A stretch of 64,000 nt of DNA from JAEUJM01 sp041908445 (GCA_041908445.1 JAYRFK010000010.1:1-64000); one strand, 5' to 3'; positions 16,350-24,921 are shown, counted from the stretch's first letter. A program made the numbers and translations. Notes: generated by a model not told the origin, from the letters alone.

Positions 16350-16865
16350 ATGGCCGTGAAGAGCAAGTGGGCGCGCGGGATCACCCCCCGCAACTTCGCC
16401 TGGGTGATCAAGGAGAAGCTCGCCGTGTGCGAGCGCCCCGGGGGCTACGGCCAGAACCACCGCCGGGTCCGTCGCCAGGAGGAGATCATCTGGATCCGCG
16501 AGCAGGGCTTCACCACGGTGGTGTCCCTGGTCTCGTCGCCGGCGAACCTGCACAACTACGACGAGCTGGGCGTGTCGTGGGTGCACCGGCCCTTCACCGC
16601 CACCGACGACCCCGTGGAGTTCGAGCGCACCTTCTTCCCCGAGCTGCGCGACCTGCTCGCCGGCGACGGCAAGGTGCTCGTGCACCAGGAGGAGCTGGGC
16701 GACCGCATCTCCGGGCTCATGGGCGGCTACCTGCTGTGGGCGGGCCTGCTCGACAGTGGCCCGCAGACGATCTCGGTGGTCGAGCGCATCGTCGACCGCC
16801 AGATGGGGCCGCTCGGCCGCGAGCTCGTCTCCATCGCCCTCCGGCTGCGAGCGCAGCAGGGCTGA
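16350..16865 (+). CDS. dual-specificity-phosphatase-like protein without catalytic Cys
   Basis: 171-residue cytoplasmic protein. Its core resembles tyrosine/dual-specificity phosphatases: TTVVSLVSS early, a WVHRPFTATDDP segment, then the active-site position VLVHQEELGDRISG. The usual C-x5-R loop is preceded by His, and here H112 is followed by Gln113 where Cys should be, while Arg119 is kept. It therefore looks like a pseudophosphatase that may bind phosphate or a phosphoprotein without hydrolysis. The ATG at 16350 follows AGAAGGGAAG. Flanked by folP and folB on the same strand, so its expression is tied to folate genes. The fold assignment is my inference from motifs. Confidence 0.55.
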   Translation: MAVKSKWARGITPRNFAWVIKEKLAVCERPGGYGQNHRRVRRQEEIIWIREQGFTTVVSLVSSPANLHNYDELGVSWVHRPFTATDDPVEFERTFFPELRDLLAGDGKVLVHQEELGDRISGLMGGYLLWAGLLDSGPQTISVVERIVDRQMGPLGRELVSIALRLRAQQG

Positions 16866-16873
16866 GCGGGCCG

Positions 16874-17245
16874 ATGGCCACCGACCGCATCGAGCTGCGC
16901 GGCCTGCGAGCGGTGGGCCGCTGTGGCGTGCTGCCCGAGGAGCAGCTGCGCCCCCAGCCCCTCCAGGTCGACCTCGACATCGAGGTGGACCTCGCCGCGG
17001 CCGGGGCCAGCGACGACCTCGGCGACACCGTCGACTACGGGGCGCTGTGCGACCTCGTCGTCGGCGAACTCACCAGCCGCCACGTCGCCCTGCTCGAGCA
17101 CCTCGCCCAGGTGATCGCCGACCGGGTCCTCGCCGACGAGCGGGTCGACGCCGTGACCGTGGCCCTGCGCAAGCTGCGCCCGCCCGTGCCCCACCAGCTC
17201 GACTCGTCCGGCGTCCGGATCCGCCGCACCCGGGCGGGCGCCTGA
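16874..17245 (+). CDS. folB: dihydroneopterin aldolase
   Basis: 123-residue folate enzyme that cleaves dihydroneopterin to 6-hydroxymethyl-dihydropterin and glycolaldehyde. It begins IELRGLRAVGRCGVLPEE, the family opening, then has the D-[TS]-[VI]-x-Y-x3-C motif as DTVDYGALCDLV, and the late ALLEHLAQVIADRVL and VTVALRKLRPP segments including the catalytic Lys. Length is standard. The ATG at 16874 is eight bases past the upstream stop. Three bases separate its stop from folK. Confidence 0.94.
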   Translation: MATDRIELRGLRAVGRCGVLPEEQLRPQPLQVDLDIEVDLAAAGASDDLGDTVDYGALCDLVVGELTSRHVALLEHLAQVIADRVLADERVDAVTVALRKLRPPVPHQLDSSGVRIRRTRAGA

Positions 17246-17248
17246 GCG

Positions 17249-17701
17249 GTGCGCGCCTTCCTGGGTCTCGGGTCGAACCTGGGTGACCGCTGGGCGTATC
17301 TGCGCGACGCGGTGGACTCCCTGGCCGACGTGGTGGCGGTGTCGTCGGTCTACGAGACCGACCCCGTCGGCGGTCCCAACGGCCAGGATGCCTACCTCAA
17401 CCTCGTGGTCGAGCTGGACACCGAGCTCTCCGCCCGCCAACTGATGAGCGTGGGCCAGCGCCTCCAGGCGGCCGCCGAGCGCGTGCAGTCCGAGCGCTGG
17501 GGCCCGCGCACGCTCGACGTGGACGTGCTCTGGGTCGACGGCGTGACCATCGACGACCCCGACCTCCAGGTGCCCCACCCCCGCATGTTCGAGCGCCGCT
17601 TCGTGCTCGCCCCGCTGGCCGAGCTGGCCCCCGACCTCGTCTCCGAGGAGGCGCTGGCCGACGCGGTGGGCAACGTCGCCGTCGTCGGCACGCTGCGCTA
17701 G
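17249..17701 (+). CDS. folK: hydroxymethyldihydropterin pyrophosphokinase
   Basis: 150-residue enzyme that transfers diphosphate from ATP to 6-hydroxymethyl-dihydropterin, supplying folP. It starts FLGLGSNLGDRWAYLRDAV (family signature), and has VYETDPVGG and the ATP/metal motif RWGPRTLDVDVLW with the paired aspartates. PHPRMFERRFVLAPLAEL closes the active site. The GTG at 17249 is three bases after folB. The order folP-x-folB-folK supports one transcript. Confidence 0.95.
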   Translation: MRAFLGLGSNLGDRWAYLRDAVDSLADVVAVSSVYETDPVGGPNGQDAYLNLVVELDTELSARQLMSVGQRLQAAAERVQSERWGPRTLDVDVLWVDGVTIDDPDLQVPHPRMFERRFVLAPLAELAPDLVSEEALADAVGNVAVVGTLR

Positions 17702-17726
17702 GGGCCCGTGACGTGAGGCCCGTCCG

Positions 17727-18449
17727 GTGAGGCGCACGCTGCGGGTCGTGGGGCCGGGGCGGGCGGGCGGCTCGCTGGCGGGGGCGCTGGGCGCCGCCGG
17801 CTGGCGGGTCGAGCGGCCGGTGCGCCGGGGGGACGACCTCGCCGGCGCCGCCGCGGGGGTCGACCTGCTCGTGATCGCCACGCCCGACGCGGCGATCGCC
17901 GAGGTCGCCGCCGCGGTCGCGCCGGGCGACGCCGTCGTCGCCCACCTGGCGGGGTCGCTGGGCCTCGATGTGCTCGCCCCCCACGAGCGCCGGGCCGCCG
18001 TCCACCCCCTCGTCTCGCTGCCCAACGTCGACGTGGGCGCCGAGCGCCTGCGGGACGGCGCCTGGTTCGCGGTCGCCGGCGAGCCGATCGCGTCGGAGGT
18101 GGTCGCCGACCTGGGCGGGCACGCCTTCGCCGTGGCCGACGCCGACCGGGCCGCCTACCACGCCGCCGCCTGCATCGCCTCGAACCACCTGGTCGCCCTG
18201 CTCGGCCAGGTCGAGCGGGTGGCGGCCACCGCCGGCGTCCCCCTCGAGGCCTACCTCGACCTGGTGCGGGGCACGGTCGACAACGTGGCCGCCCTCGGCC
18301 CGGCGGCGGCGCTCACCGGCCCGGCGGCGCGCGGCGACTGGGCCACCATCGACCGCCACCTCGCCGCCCTCGACCCGTCCGAGCGCCCCGCCTACGAGGC
18401 CCTGATGCGGGCCGCACGCCGCCTCGTCGCCCCCGACGACCCCACCTGA
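17727..18449 (+). CDS. Rossmann-fold oxidoreductase-like protein (DUF2520)
   Basis: 240-residue protein with an N-terminal dinucleotide-binding fold (RVVGPGRAGGSLAGALGAAGW) and a helical C-terminal domain of the DUF2520 type, marked by VHPLVSLP and AAYHAAACIASNHLVALL. Related to the pyrroline-carboxylate reductase and ketopantoate reductase superfamily. Such genes often precede panC, as here, but it is not the recognised PanE and the substrate is unknown. The GTG at 17727 is used; no strong SD is visible. Confidence 0.8.
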   Translation: MRRTLRVVGPGRAGGSLAGALGAAGWRVERPVRRGDDLAGAAAGVDLLVIATPDAAIAEVAAAVAPGDAVVAHLAGSLGLDVLAPHERRAAVHPLVSLPNVDVGAERLRDGAWFAVAGEPIASEVVADLGGHAFAVADADRAAYHAAACIASNHLVALLGQVERVAATAGVPLEAYLDLVRGTVDNVAALGPAAALTGPAARGDWATIDRHLAALDPSERPAYEALMRAARRLVAPDDPT

Positions 18450-18464
18450 CCGCACCACCCGCCA

Positions 18465-18513
18465 TTCCTCCAGCAGAAACGCGCGGTGCCACCTTCCGTT
18501 TCTGCTGGAGGAA
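18465..18513. repeat. 49-bp extragenic palindrome, different family
   Basis: Perfect 17-base arms starting TTCCTCCAGCAG and ending CTGCTGGAGGAA, with a 15-base centre that contains a small GGTG-C-CACC palindrome. It lies between the DUF2520 gene and panC. Its outer arms do not match the 44-bp element at 10131 and 24862. It may terminate or attenuate transcription into panC. Confidence 0.75.
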
Positions 18514-18567
18514 CGGCGCAGGCGGTCCATTTCGTGTGGGGTGGTGCCGTGGGGGAGGATGGGCGGC

Positions 18568-19422
18568 GTGGAGGTGGTGACGACCGCCGCGGCGCTGCGG
18601 GAGGCGCTCGACGGCGTGCGCCGGGGCGGGGGCACGGTCGGCCTGGTGCCGACCATGGGCTACCTGCACGACGGCCACGTCTCGCTCATGGACCGGTCCG
18701 TGGCCGAGAACGACCTGACCGCCACGACCATCTTCGTGAACCCGCTGCAGTTCGCCCCGACCGAGGACCTCGCCGCCTACCCCCGGGACCTGGCCGGCGA
18801 CACCGCCCGCTGCGAGGAAGCCGGCGTGGGCGTGCTGTTCACGCCGACGGTGGAGGAGATGTACCCCGAGCCGATCCTCACCACTGTGTCGGTGTCGGGC
18901 ATCACCGCCACGATGGAGGGCGCCTCCCGGCCCACCCACTTCGCCGGCGTGGCCACCGTGGTGGCCAAGCTCTTCGCCCTCGCCGGCGCCTGCCGGGCCT
19001 ACTTCGGGGAGAAGGACTTCCAGCAGCTCGCGGTCGTCCGCAAGATGGCCCTCGACCTGTCCTTCCCGGTCGAGGTGGTGGGCTGCCCGACGGTGCGCGA
19101 GCCCGACGGCCTGGCCATGTCGAGCCGCAACGCCTACCTGACCGCCGAGGAGCGAGCGGCGGCGCCCGTCATCCACCGGGCCCTGCGGGCGGGCGCCGAC
19201 GCGGTCCTGGCGGGCGAGCGCGACCCCGAGGTCGTGCGGGCCCTCGTGGCGGGCCTCATCACGGCCGAGCCCCTCGCCGCCCTCGACTACGCCGCGGTGG
19301 TCGACGCCCGCACGCTGGACGTGGTCGATCCGCTCGTCGGCGACGTGCGGTTGCTGGCGGCGGCGAAGTTCGGCCGCGCGCGGCTCCTGGATAACCTTGG
19401 CGTCACGACCCCGACGGGGTGA
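18568..19422 (+). CDS. panC: pantothenate synthetase
   Basis: 284-residue ATP-dependent ligase joining pantoate and beta-alanine. PTMGYLHDGHVSL (nucleotide-binding HIGH-like), VNPLQFAPTEDLAAYPRD, and the ARAYFGEKDFQQL-like segment (ACRAYFGEKDFQQL) are present, with REPDGLAMSSRNAYL as the KMSKS-like part. GTG at 18568 is preferred because GGGGGAGG (18551-18558) sits nine bases upstream; the ATG at 18559 would abut that SD directly. Downstream panD supplies the beta-alanine. panB and panE were not seen in this window. Confidence 0.94.
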   Translation: MEVVTTAAALREALDGVRRGGGTVGLVPTMGYLHDGHVSLMDRSVAENDLTATTIFVNPLQFAPTEDLAAYPRDLAGDTARCEEAGVGVLFTPTVEEMYPEPILTTVSVSGITATMEGASRPTHFAGVATVVAKLFALAGACRAYFGEKDFQQLAVVRKMALDLSFPVEVVGCPTVREPDGLAMSSRNAYLTAEERAAAPVIHRALRAGADAVLAGERDPEVVRALVAGLITAEPLAALDYAAVVDARTLDVVDPLVGDVRLLAAAKFGRARLLDNLGVTTPTG

Positions 19423-19470
19423 ACGGCACGGCGACCGGGTGACCGGCGTCAAGCGACAGGAGACCCGCCC

Positions 19471-19941
19471 ATGCGTCGACGCATGATGAAGAGCAAGGTG
19501 CACCGGGCCACGGTGACCGACGCCAACCTCCACTACGTGGGGTCGATCACCCTCGACACCACGCTGATGGCGCTGGCCGACATCCGCGAGAACGAGCAGG
19601 TGCACGTGCTCGACATCGACAACGGTGCCCGCTTCGAGACCTACGCCATCCCCGGCGGCCCCGGCGACGTGTGCCTCAACGGCGCCGCCGCACGGCTGGT
19701 CCAGCCCGGCGACCGGGTGATCGTCATCACCTACGCCGACTACGAGGACGCCGAGCTCGACGGCTACGCGCCCCGGGTGGTGCACGTCGACACCGACAAC
19801 CGCCCCGTCTCGGCCGGAGTCGCCGCCGAGGTGGCCGCCCTCACCGCGGCCTCGACGCCGGGCCCCGTCCGCTACGTGGAGGTCGACGTGGACGAGGAGC
19901 TCGCCGGTCTCACCGACGCCGTGCACGAAGGCGCGCGCTAG
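19471..19941 (+). CDS. panD: aspartate 1-decarboxylase (pyruvoyl enzyme)
   Basis: 156-residue proenzyme that self-cleaves between Gly24 and Ser25 in HYVGSIT to create the pyruvoyl group, then makes beta-alanine for pantothenate. KSKVHRATVTDANLHY, the catalytic Tyr region in ITYADYED, and NGAAARL are typical. With the ATG at 19471 the processed Ser is residue 25, the canonical number, which favours this start over the ATGs at 19483 and 19486. The C-terminus (about 120-156) is longer than in short family members. 48 bases after panC. Confidence 0.93.
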   Translation: MRRRMMKSKVHRATVTDANLHYVGSITLDTTLMALADIRENEQVHVLDIDNGARFETYAIPGGPGDVCLNGAAARLVQPGDRVIVITYADYEDAELDGYAPRVVHVDTDNRPVSAGVAAEVAALTAASTPGPVRYVEVDVDEELAGLTDAVHEGAR

Positions 19942-19947
19942 CCCCGG

Positions 19948-21591
19948 ATGGGCGACGCCGGGCCCGAGCGGCCCCACGGAGCGGGGGACGGGCCCGAGGG
20001 GCAGGCACTGGACCTGCTGGTCCTCGGGTCGGGTGTGGCTGGCCTGTCCGCCGCCGTGCGCGCCAGCGACCACCACGGCTGGTCAGTGGGCGTGCTCACC
20101 AAGGGCGTCCTGTCCACCGCCACCACCCAGTGGGCCCAGGGCGGGGTCGCCGCCGTCCTCGCCGAGGACCCCGACTCCACCGACCTGCACCTGGCCGACA
20201 CCCTCGCCGCCGGCGCCGGCCTGTGCGACGAGGACGCCGTGCGGGTGCTGGTCGAGGACGGGCCCCACCGGGTCGAGGACCTCATGGCCATCGGTGCCGC
20301 CTTCGACCGCGACGCCGCCGGCACCCTGGAGCTCGCCCGCGAGGGGGGCCACAGCCTGCCTCGCATCGTGCACGCCGGCGGCGACGCCACCGGCTACGAG
20401 ATCGAGCGGGCCCTCGTGGCCGCCACCCACCGCACCGCCACCCGGGTGCTCGAGCGCCACTTCGCCACCGACCTGCTGGTGGAGGACGGCCGCTGCGTTG
20501 GCGTCACCGCCCTCGACCCGTCGGGCCGGCCCGTCGAGGTGCGGGCCTCCCACGTGCTCATGGCCACCGGCGGCGCCGGCCAGCTCTACGCGGTGACCAC
20601 CAACCCGGCGGAGTCCACCGGCGACGGCGTGGCCATGGGCCTGCGGGCGGGCGTGGCCGTGGCCGACCTCGAGTTCGTGCAGTTCCACCCCACGGCGCTC
20701 CACGAGCCCCGCATGCCCCGGCCGCTGCTCTCGGAGGCGCTCCGCGGCCACGGCGCCCTGTTGCGGGACGAGCACGGCGACCGCTTCGTCGACGAGCTCC
20801 AGCCGCGCGACGTCGTGTCCCGCGCCATCACCCGCACCATGATCGAGCAGGACCTCGACCACGTCTGGCTCGACGCCACCGGCCTGGAGGACTTCGAGCA
20901 CCGATTCCCGACCATGGCCAAGTCGCTCGCCGTGGCCCACCTCGACCCCGCCACCGACTGGCTGCCGGTGGCGCCGGCCGCGCACTACCTCTGCGGCGGC
21001 CTCGTCACCGACCTCGACGGGGCGACGAGCCTGCCGGGCCTGTGGGCCGCGGGCGAGACCACCTGCACCGGCGTGCACGGGGCCAACCGGCTCGCCTCCA
21101 ACTCGCTGCTGGAGGGCCTCGTCTTCGCGCCCCGCGCCGTGGAGGCCATCGCGGAGGACCGCGACGGCCCCCGCGCGACCGGTGCGATGCGGGCGGTGCT
21201 CGGCGGCGCCGACGGCCCCGACGACATCGGCGGCCGACCCCTCGCGCTCCGCCCGCCCGCCGCCGTGGCCCCCGAGCCAGGGGCGGTCGACGAGCGCCGC
21301 GACCGGCTCCAGCGGGCCATGACCCGGGGCGCCGGCGTCCTCCGGGACACCGCCTCGCTGGCCGCCACGGGCGAGATCGTCGCCGCGGTGGCCGCCGCCA
21401 CCGCCGCGCCGGCCGACCCGGCGAGCTGGGAGCTCCGCAACCTCACCTCGGTCGCCGGTGCCGTCCTCGCTGCCGCCACCGCCCGCGAGGAGAGCCGTGG
21501 CTCCCACACCCGCCTCGACTTCCCCGACACCGAGGCCGCCTTCCACCACCGCCTGGTGGTGCGGTCCGAGCCGGCGGGGCCGACGCCGTGA
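19948..21591 (+). CDS. nadB: L-aspartate oxidase
   Basis: 547-residue FAD enzyme that oxidises L-aspartate to iminoaspartate, the first step of de novo NAD synthesis. The FAD-binding motif LLVLGSGVAGLSAA starts near 28, followed by TTQWAQGGVAAVL and LMATGGAGQLY. The substrate region QFHPTAL, the catalytic Arg region QPRDVVSRAI and HGANRLASNSLLEGLVF near the C-terminus are characteristic. Length is normal. It starts six bases after panD. nadC follows, but nadA (quinolinate synthase) is not in the window. Confidence 0.95.
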   Translation: MGDAGPERPHGAGDGPEGQALDLLVLGSGVAGLSAAVRASDHHGWSVGVLTKGVLSTATTQWAQGGVAAVLAEDPDSTDLHLADTLAAGAGLCDEDAVRVLVEDGPHRVEDLMAIGAAFDRDAAGTLELAREGGHSLPRIVHAGGDATGYEIERALVAATHRTATRVLERHFATDLLVEDGRCVGVTALDPSGRPVEVRASHVLMATGGAGQLYAVTTNPAESTGDGVAMGLRAGVAVADLEFVQFHPTALHEPRMPRPLLSEALRGHGALLRDEHGDRFVDELQPRDVVSRAITRTMIEQDLDHVWLDATGLEDFEHRFPTMAKSLAVAHLDPATDWLPVAPAAHYLCGGLVTDLDGATSLPGLWAAGETTCTGVHGANRLASNSLLEGLVFAPRAVEAIAEDRDGPRATGAMRAVLGGADGPDDIGGRPLALRPPAAVAPEPGAVDERRDRLQRAMTRGAGVLRDTASLAATGEIVAAVAAATAAPADPASWELRNLTSVAGAVLAAATAREESRGSHTRLDFPDTEAAFHHRLVVRSEPAGPTP

Positions 21592-21615
21592 GCCCCGTCG
21601 GGCGCCGCGCCGCGT

Positions 21616-21642
21616 GTCCCATGACGGGCATCCCGTTGGGAC
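21616..21642 (+). other. hairpin between nadB and nadC
   Basis: Arms GTCCCA...ACGGG and CCCGT...TGGGAC pair with a two-base bulge and a three-base loop. It lies in the 100-base gap before nadC and may partly terminate transcription or protect message ends. No T-tract. Confidence 0.35.
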
Positions 21643-21691
21643 CCGTCGGTGCCGCCGCGGCAAGGTGGACGGCGTGACCGGAGGATCGGGC

Positions 21692-22594
21692 GTGACCGGG
21701 CCCCACCTGCACCCGCCGATCGGCGCCGTCCGCGAGGCGGTCGAACGCGCCCTCGCCGAGGACCTCACCCCACTGGGCGACCTCACCTCCGGCCTGCTGC
21801 CGGTCGGGGCCAGGGCCACGGCCGAGTTCGTGGCCCGCCGCCCCGGTGTGCTCGCCGGCCGCCTCTGCGCCGACGAGGCCTTCCGCCAGGTCGACCCGGC
21901 CGTCACCGTCGTGTGGCTCGCCGACGACGGCGCCGACGTGGCCGCCGGCCAGGTGCTGGGCCGCGTCGACGGGCCCCTTGCGTCGGTGCTCACCGGCGAG
22001 CGCACGGCGCTCAACTTCCTCAGCCACCTGTCCGGCATCGCCACCCTCACGCGGCGCTACGTCGACGCCGCCGCGAGCGGGGGCGGCACCGCCCAGGTCT
22101 GGGACACCCGCAAGACGACCCCCGGCCTGCGCACGCTCCAGAAGGCGGCGGTGCGCGCCGGCGGCGGCCGCAACCACCGGGGCAACCTCTCCGACTGGGT
22201 GATGCTGAAGGACAACCACCTCACGGTCCTCGGCATCACCGAGGCGGTGGCCCGCGCCCACGACCGGTGGCCGGCCCGCACCGTCCACGTCGAGGCCGCC
22301 ACCCTCGAGGAGGTGGTCGAGGCGCTGGCCGCGGGCGCCGACGCCCTGCTGCTCGACAACATGTCGCCCGACGAGGTCCGCGCCGCCATGGCCGCGGTCG
22401 CCGAGCACCGTGCGGGCGGGGGGCACCCGTGCCTCGTCGAGGCCTCGGGCGGCATCGACCTCGACACCATCGCCGCCTACGCCGCCACGGGCGTCGACCT
22501 CGTCTCCGTCGGGGCCATCACCAACTCCGCCCCCGTGCTCGACATCGGCCTCGACATCGCGGTCGACCAGACCGCGGCCGCCCCGCCCGCCTGA
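21692..22594 (+). CDS. nadC: nicotinate-nucleotide pyrophosphorylase (quinolinate PRTase)
   Basis: 300-residue enzyme that turns quinolinate and PRPP into nicotinate mononucleotide. Early EDLTPLGDLTS, then ERTALNFLSHLSGIATLTRRYV, WDTRKTTPGLRTLQKAAVRAGGG and NHRGNLSDWVMLKDNHL carry the substrate-binding arginines, lysine and histidine. LEASGGI-like VEASGGIDLDTI and DLVSVGAIT form the C-terminal barrel. GTG at 21692 has GGAGGA six bases upstream, so it is preferred over the GTG at 21674. Follows nadB. Confidence 0.95.
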   Translation: MTGPHLHPPIGAVREAVERALAEDLTPLGDLTSGLLPVGARATAEFVARRPGVLAGRLCADEAFRQVDPAVTVVWLADDGADVAAGQVLGRVDGPLASVLTGERTALNFLSHLSGIATLTRRYVDAAASGGGTAQVWDTRKTTPGLRTLQKAAVRAGGGRNHRGNLSDWVMLKDNHLTVLGITEAVARAHDRWPARTVHVEAATLEEVVEALAAGADALLLDNMSPDEVRAAMAAVAEHRAGGGHPCLVEASGGIDLDTIAAYAATGVDLVSVGAITNSAPVLDIGLDIAVDQTAAAPPA

Positions 22595-22620
22595 CCGGCC
22601 ACCCCGAGGAGACCCCCCAC

Positions 22621-23415
22621 ATGCTGCTGGTCATCGACGTCGGCAACACCGACACCGTCTTCGGCCTCTACGACCCCGAGGTGCCGGTCGTGGAGAACGC
22701 CGGCGACGGCCTCGTCGGCCACTGGCGCATCGCCACCGTCGCCGAGCGCACCTCCGACGAGCAGGCGGTCATGCTCGACGGCTTCCTCAACCTGGCCGGG
22801 TTCTCGTGGCACCAGGACGTCGACGGCGTGAGCATCTGCTCGGGCGTGCCCCGGGTGACCGGCAACCTCCGGAACATGTGCGAGCGCTACCTCGACAGCC
22901 CGCCGGTGGTGCTCGAGCCGGGGGTCAAGACCGGCATCTCCATCCTCTACAACGACCCCAAGGAGGTCGGCGCCGACCGCATCGCGAACGCCGTCGGCGC
23001 CTACGACCTCTTCGGCGGCCCCACGATCATGGTGGACTTCGGCACCGCCACCACCTGCGACGTCGTCTCGGCGTCGGGGGAGTACCTCGGCGGCGCCATC
23101 GCCCCGGGCATCGAGATCAGCCTCGACGCCCTGTTCGGGCGGGCCGCGGCGGTGCGCCAGGTCGCGCTCGACCGGCCGAGTCACGTGCTCGGGAAGAGCA
23201 CGATGGAGTCCATCCAGTCGGGTACCGGCTTCGGCTACGCGGCCATGGTCGACGGCCTCTGCGACCGCATCGAGCGCGAGCTCGGCGAGTGCACGGTGGT
23301 GGCCACCGGCGGCCTGGCCCACCTGATCGCCCCCATCTCCGAGCGCATCGAGCACGTCGAGCCGTGGCTGACGCTGCACGGCCTGCGCATCATCCACGAG
23401 AAGAACCAGAAGTAG
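22621..23415 (+). CDS. coaX: type III pantothenate kinase
   Basis: 264-residue kinase that phosphorylates pantothenate in the first step of coenzyme A synthesis, insensitive to CoA feedback in characterised members. The phosphate motif VIDVGNTDTVFGLYD opens the protein. PKEVGADRIANAVGAYDLFG, VDFGTATTCDVVS and GGAIAPGIEISLDALF give the ASKHA-fold signatures with the catalytic Asp in the GADR segment. ATG at 22621 follows GAGGAGA. Product of panC is its substrate, so the cluster forms a pathway string. Confidence 0.95.
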   Translation: MLLVIDVGNTDTVFGLYDPEVPVVENAGDGLVGHWRIATVAERTSDEQAVMLDGFLNLAGFSWHQDVDGVSICSGVPRVTGNLRNMCERYLDSPPVVLEPGVKTGISILYNDPKEVGADRIANAVGAYDLFGGPTIMVDFGTATTCDVVSASGEYLGGAIAPGIEISLDALFGRAAAVRQVALDRPSHVLGKSTMESIQSGTGFGYAAMVDGLCDRIERELGECTVVATGGLAHLIAPISERIEHVEPWLTLHGLRIIHEKNQK

Positions 23416-23423
23416 AAGCAGCC

Positions 23424-24833
23424 GTGAGCGAGATCCCCTACCGCTACGAGCCGGACGCCACCGCCGCCGAGCTCCAGGAGGCCTACCCGGACCTCGAGCC
23501 CGGCACGGAGACGGGTCGTACCGTCACCGTCGCCGGCCGTCTCATGCTGCGGCGGGTCCAGGGCAAGCTCGCCTTCGGCACCCTCCAGGACGGCAGCGGC
23601 CGCATCCAGCTCTTCGCCCCGTCCGCCACCACCCCCGACTTCGAGGGCTTCGGCGCGCTGTCCCTCGGCGACTGGATCGGCGTCACCGGCGAGGTGATGA
23701 CGACCCGCCGCGGCGAGCTGTCCGTGCGGGTCGACGGGTGGAGCGTGCTGGCCCGGGCCCGACGCCCGTTCCCCGACAAGTGGCACGGCCTCACCGACCC
23801 CGACACCCGCTACCGCCAGCGCTACGTCGACTTCTGGGTCACCGAGGAGGCCCGCGAGGCCATCGCCCGCCGCAGCCGGATCATGTCGCTGACCAGGCGC
23901 TGGCTGGAGGACCGCGGCTTCGTCGAGGTCGAGACGCCGGTGTTCCACCCCATCTCGGGCGGGGCCACGGCCAAGCCCTTCACGACCCACCACAACGCGC
24001 TCGACGTCGACCTCTTCCTGCGCATCGCCCCCGAGCTCTACCTGAAGCGCCTGGTGGTGGGTGGCTTCGAGCGGGTCTTCGAGATCGCCCGGGTGTTCCG
24101 CAACGAGGGCCTGTCGCCCCGCCACCAGCCCGAGTTCACGATGCTCGAGCTCTACCAGGCCTACGCCGACTACGGCGACATGATGACCATCACCGAGGAG
24201 CTCGTGGCCCACCTGGCCACCGAGGTCTGCGGCACGACCCAGCTGTCCTACGGCGGCCGCGACCTCGACCTGAGCGTGCCGTGGCGGCGGGCGTCGATGA
24301 CCGACCTGATCGAGGAGGTCGCCGGCCTTCGCCTCGACGTGCGCATGCCGATCGAGGAGCTGCGCGCCGTCGCCCACGAGCACGGCGTGCCCCTCGAGGA
24401 CGACTGGGGCCCCGGCAAGCTCCTCCTCGAGATCTACGAGAAGACCACCGAGCACCAGCTCTGGGGCCCGGTCTTCGTCACCGACTACCCCAAGGAGGTC
24501 TCGCCCCTGTCTCGGGACCACCGCGAGCTGCCCGACATGGTCGAGCGCTTCGAGGCCATCGTGGCCGGCCGCGAGCTCTGCAACGCCTTCAGCGAGCTGG
24601 TCGACCCGGTCGAGCAGCGCGCCCGGTTCGAGGACCAGGCCGCCAAGGCCGCCGCCGGCGACGAGGAGGCCGCCGCGGTCATCGACGAGGACTACGTGCG
24701 GGCGCTCGAGTACGGCCTGCCGCCCACCGGCGGGCTTGGCATCGGGATGGACCGGTTGGTCATGCTGTTGAGCGACATCGCCACCATCCGCGACGTGGTG
24801 GCGTTCCCCACCCTGCGACCCGAGGTGACCTGA
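23424..24833 (+). CDS. lysS: lysyl-tRNA synthetase, class II
   Basis: 469-residue enzyme that charges tRNA(Lys). An N-terminal OB-fold (about 30-130) containing GRLMLRRVQGKLAFGTLQD binds the anticodon. The catalytic core shows motif 2 RVFEIARVFRNEG, the GGATAKPFTTHHNALD loop and motif 3 GLGIGMDRLVMLL. It resembles the bacterial class II type but is somewhat shorter than the 500-residue norm, with a short N-terminus. GTG at 23424 is nine bases after coaX, so it shares the transcript. Ends the panC-lysS string. Confidence 0.95.
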   Translation: MSEIPYRYEPDATAAELQEAYPDLEPGTETGRTVTVAGRLMLRRVQGKLAFGTLQDGSGRIQLFAPSATTPDFEGFGALSLGDWIGVTGEVMTTRRGELSVRVDGWSVLARARRPFPDKWHGLTDPDTRYRQRYVDFWVTEEAREAIARRSRIMSLTRRWLEDRGFVEVETPVFHPISGGATAKPFTTHHNALDVDLFLRIAPELYLKRLVVGGFERVFEIARVFRNEGLSPRHQPEFTMLELYQAYADYGDMMTITEELVAHLATEVCGTTQLSYGGRDLDLSVPWRRASMTDLIEEVAGLRLDVRMPIEELRAVAHEHGVPLEDDWGPGKLLLEIYEKTTEHQLWGPVFVTDYPKEVSPLSRDHRELPDMVERFEAIVAGRELCNAFSELVDPVEQRARFEDQAAKAAAGDEEAAAVIDEDYVRALEYGLPPTGGLGIGMDRLVMLLSDIATIRDVVAFPTLRPEVT

Positions 24834-24861
24834 TGGTCGTCCCGCCCTCCGCTCGACCGAA

Positions 24862-24905
24862 CTGGCGCCTGATCTACTCGCCAGGGCCAGTACATCAGGC
24901 GCCAG
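24862..24905. repeat. 44-bp extragenic palindrome, copy 2
   Basis: Outer arms CTGGCGCCTGAT and ATCAGGCGCCAG are perfect over 12 bases; the central 20 bases pair at seven of ten positions. It is preceded by CCGAA and followed by AA, exactly as copy 1 at 10131-10174, and has the same total length. It lies between lysS and the dehydrogenase gene. Confidence 0.75.
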
Positions 24906-24921
24906 AACGAGGGGCGTGGGC

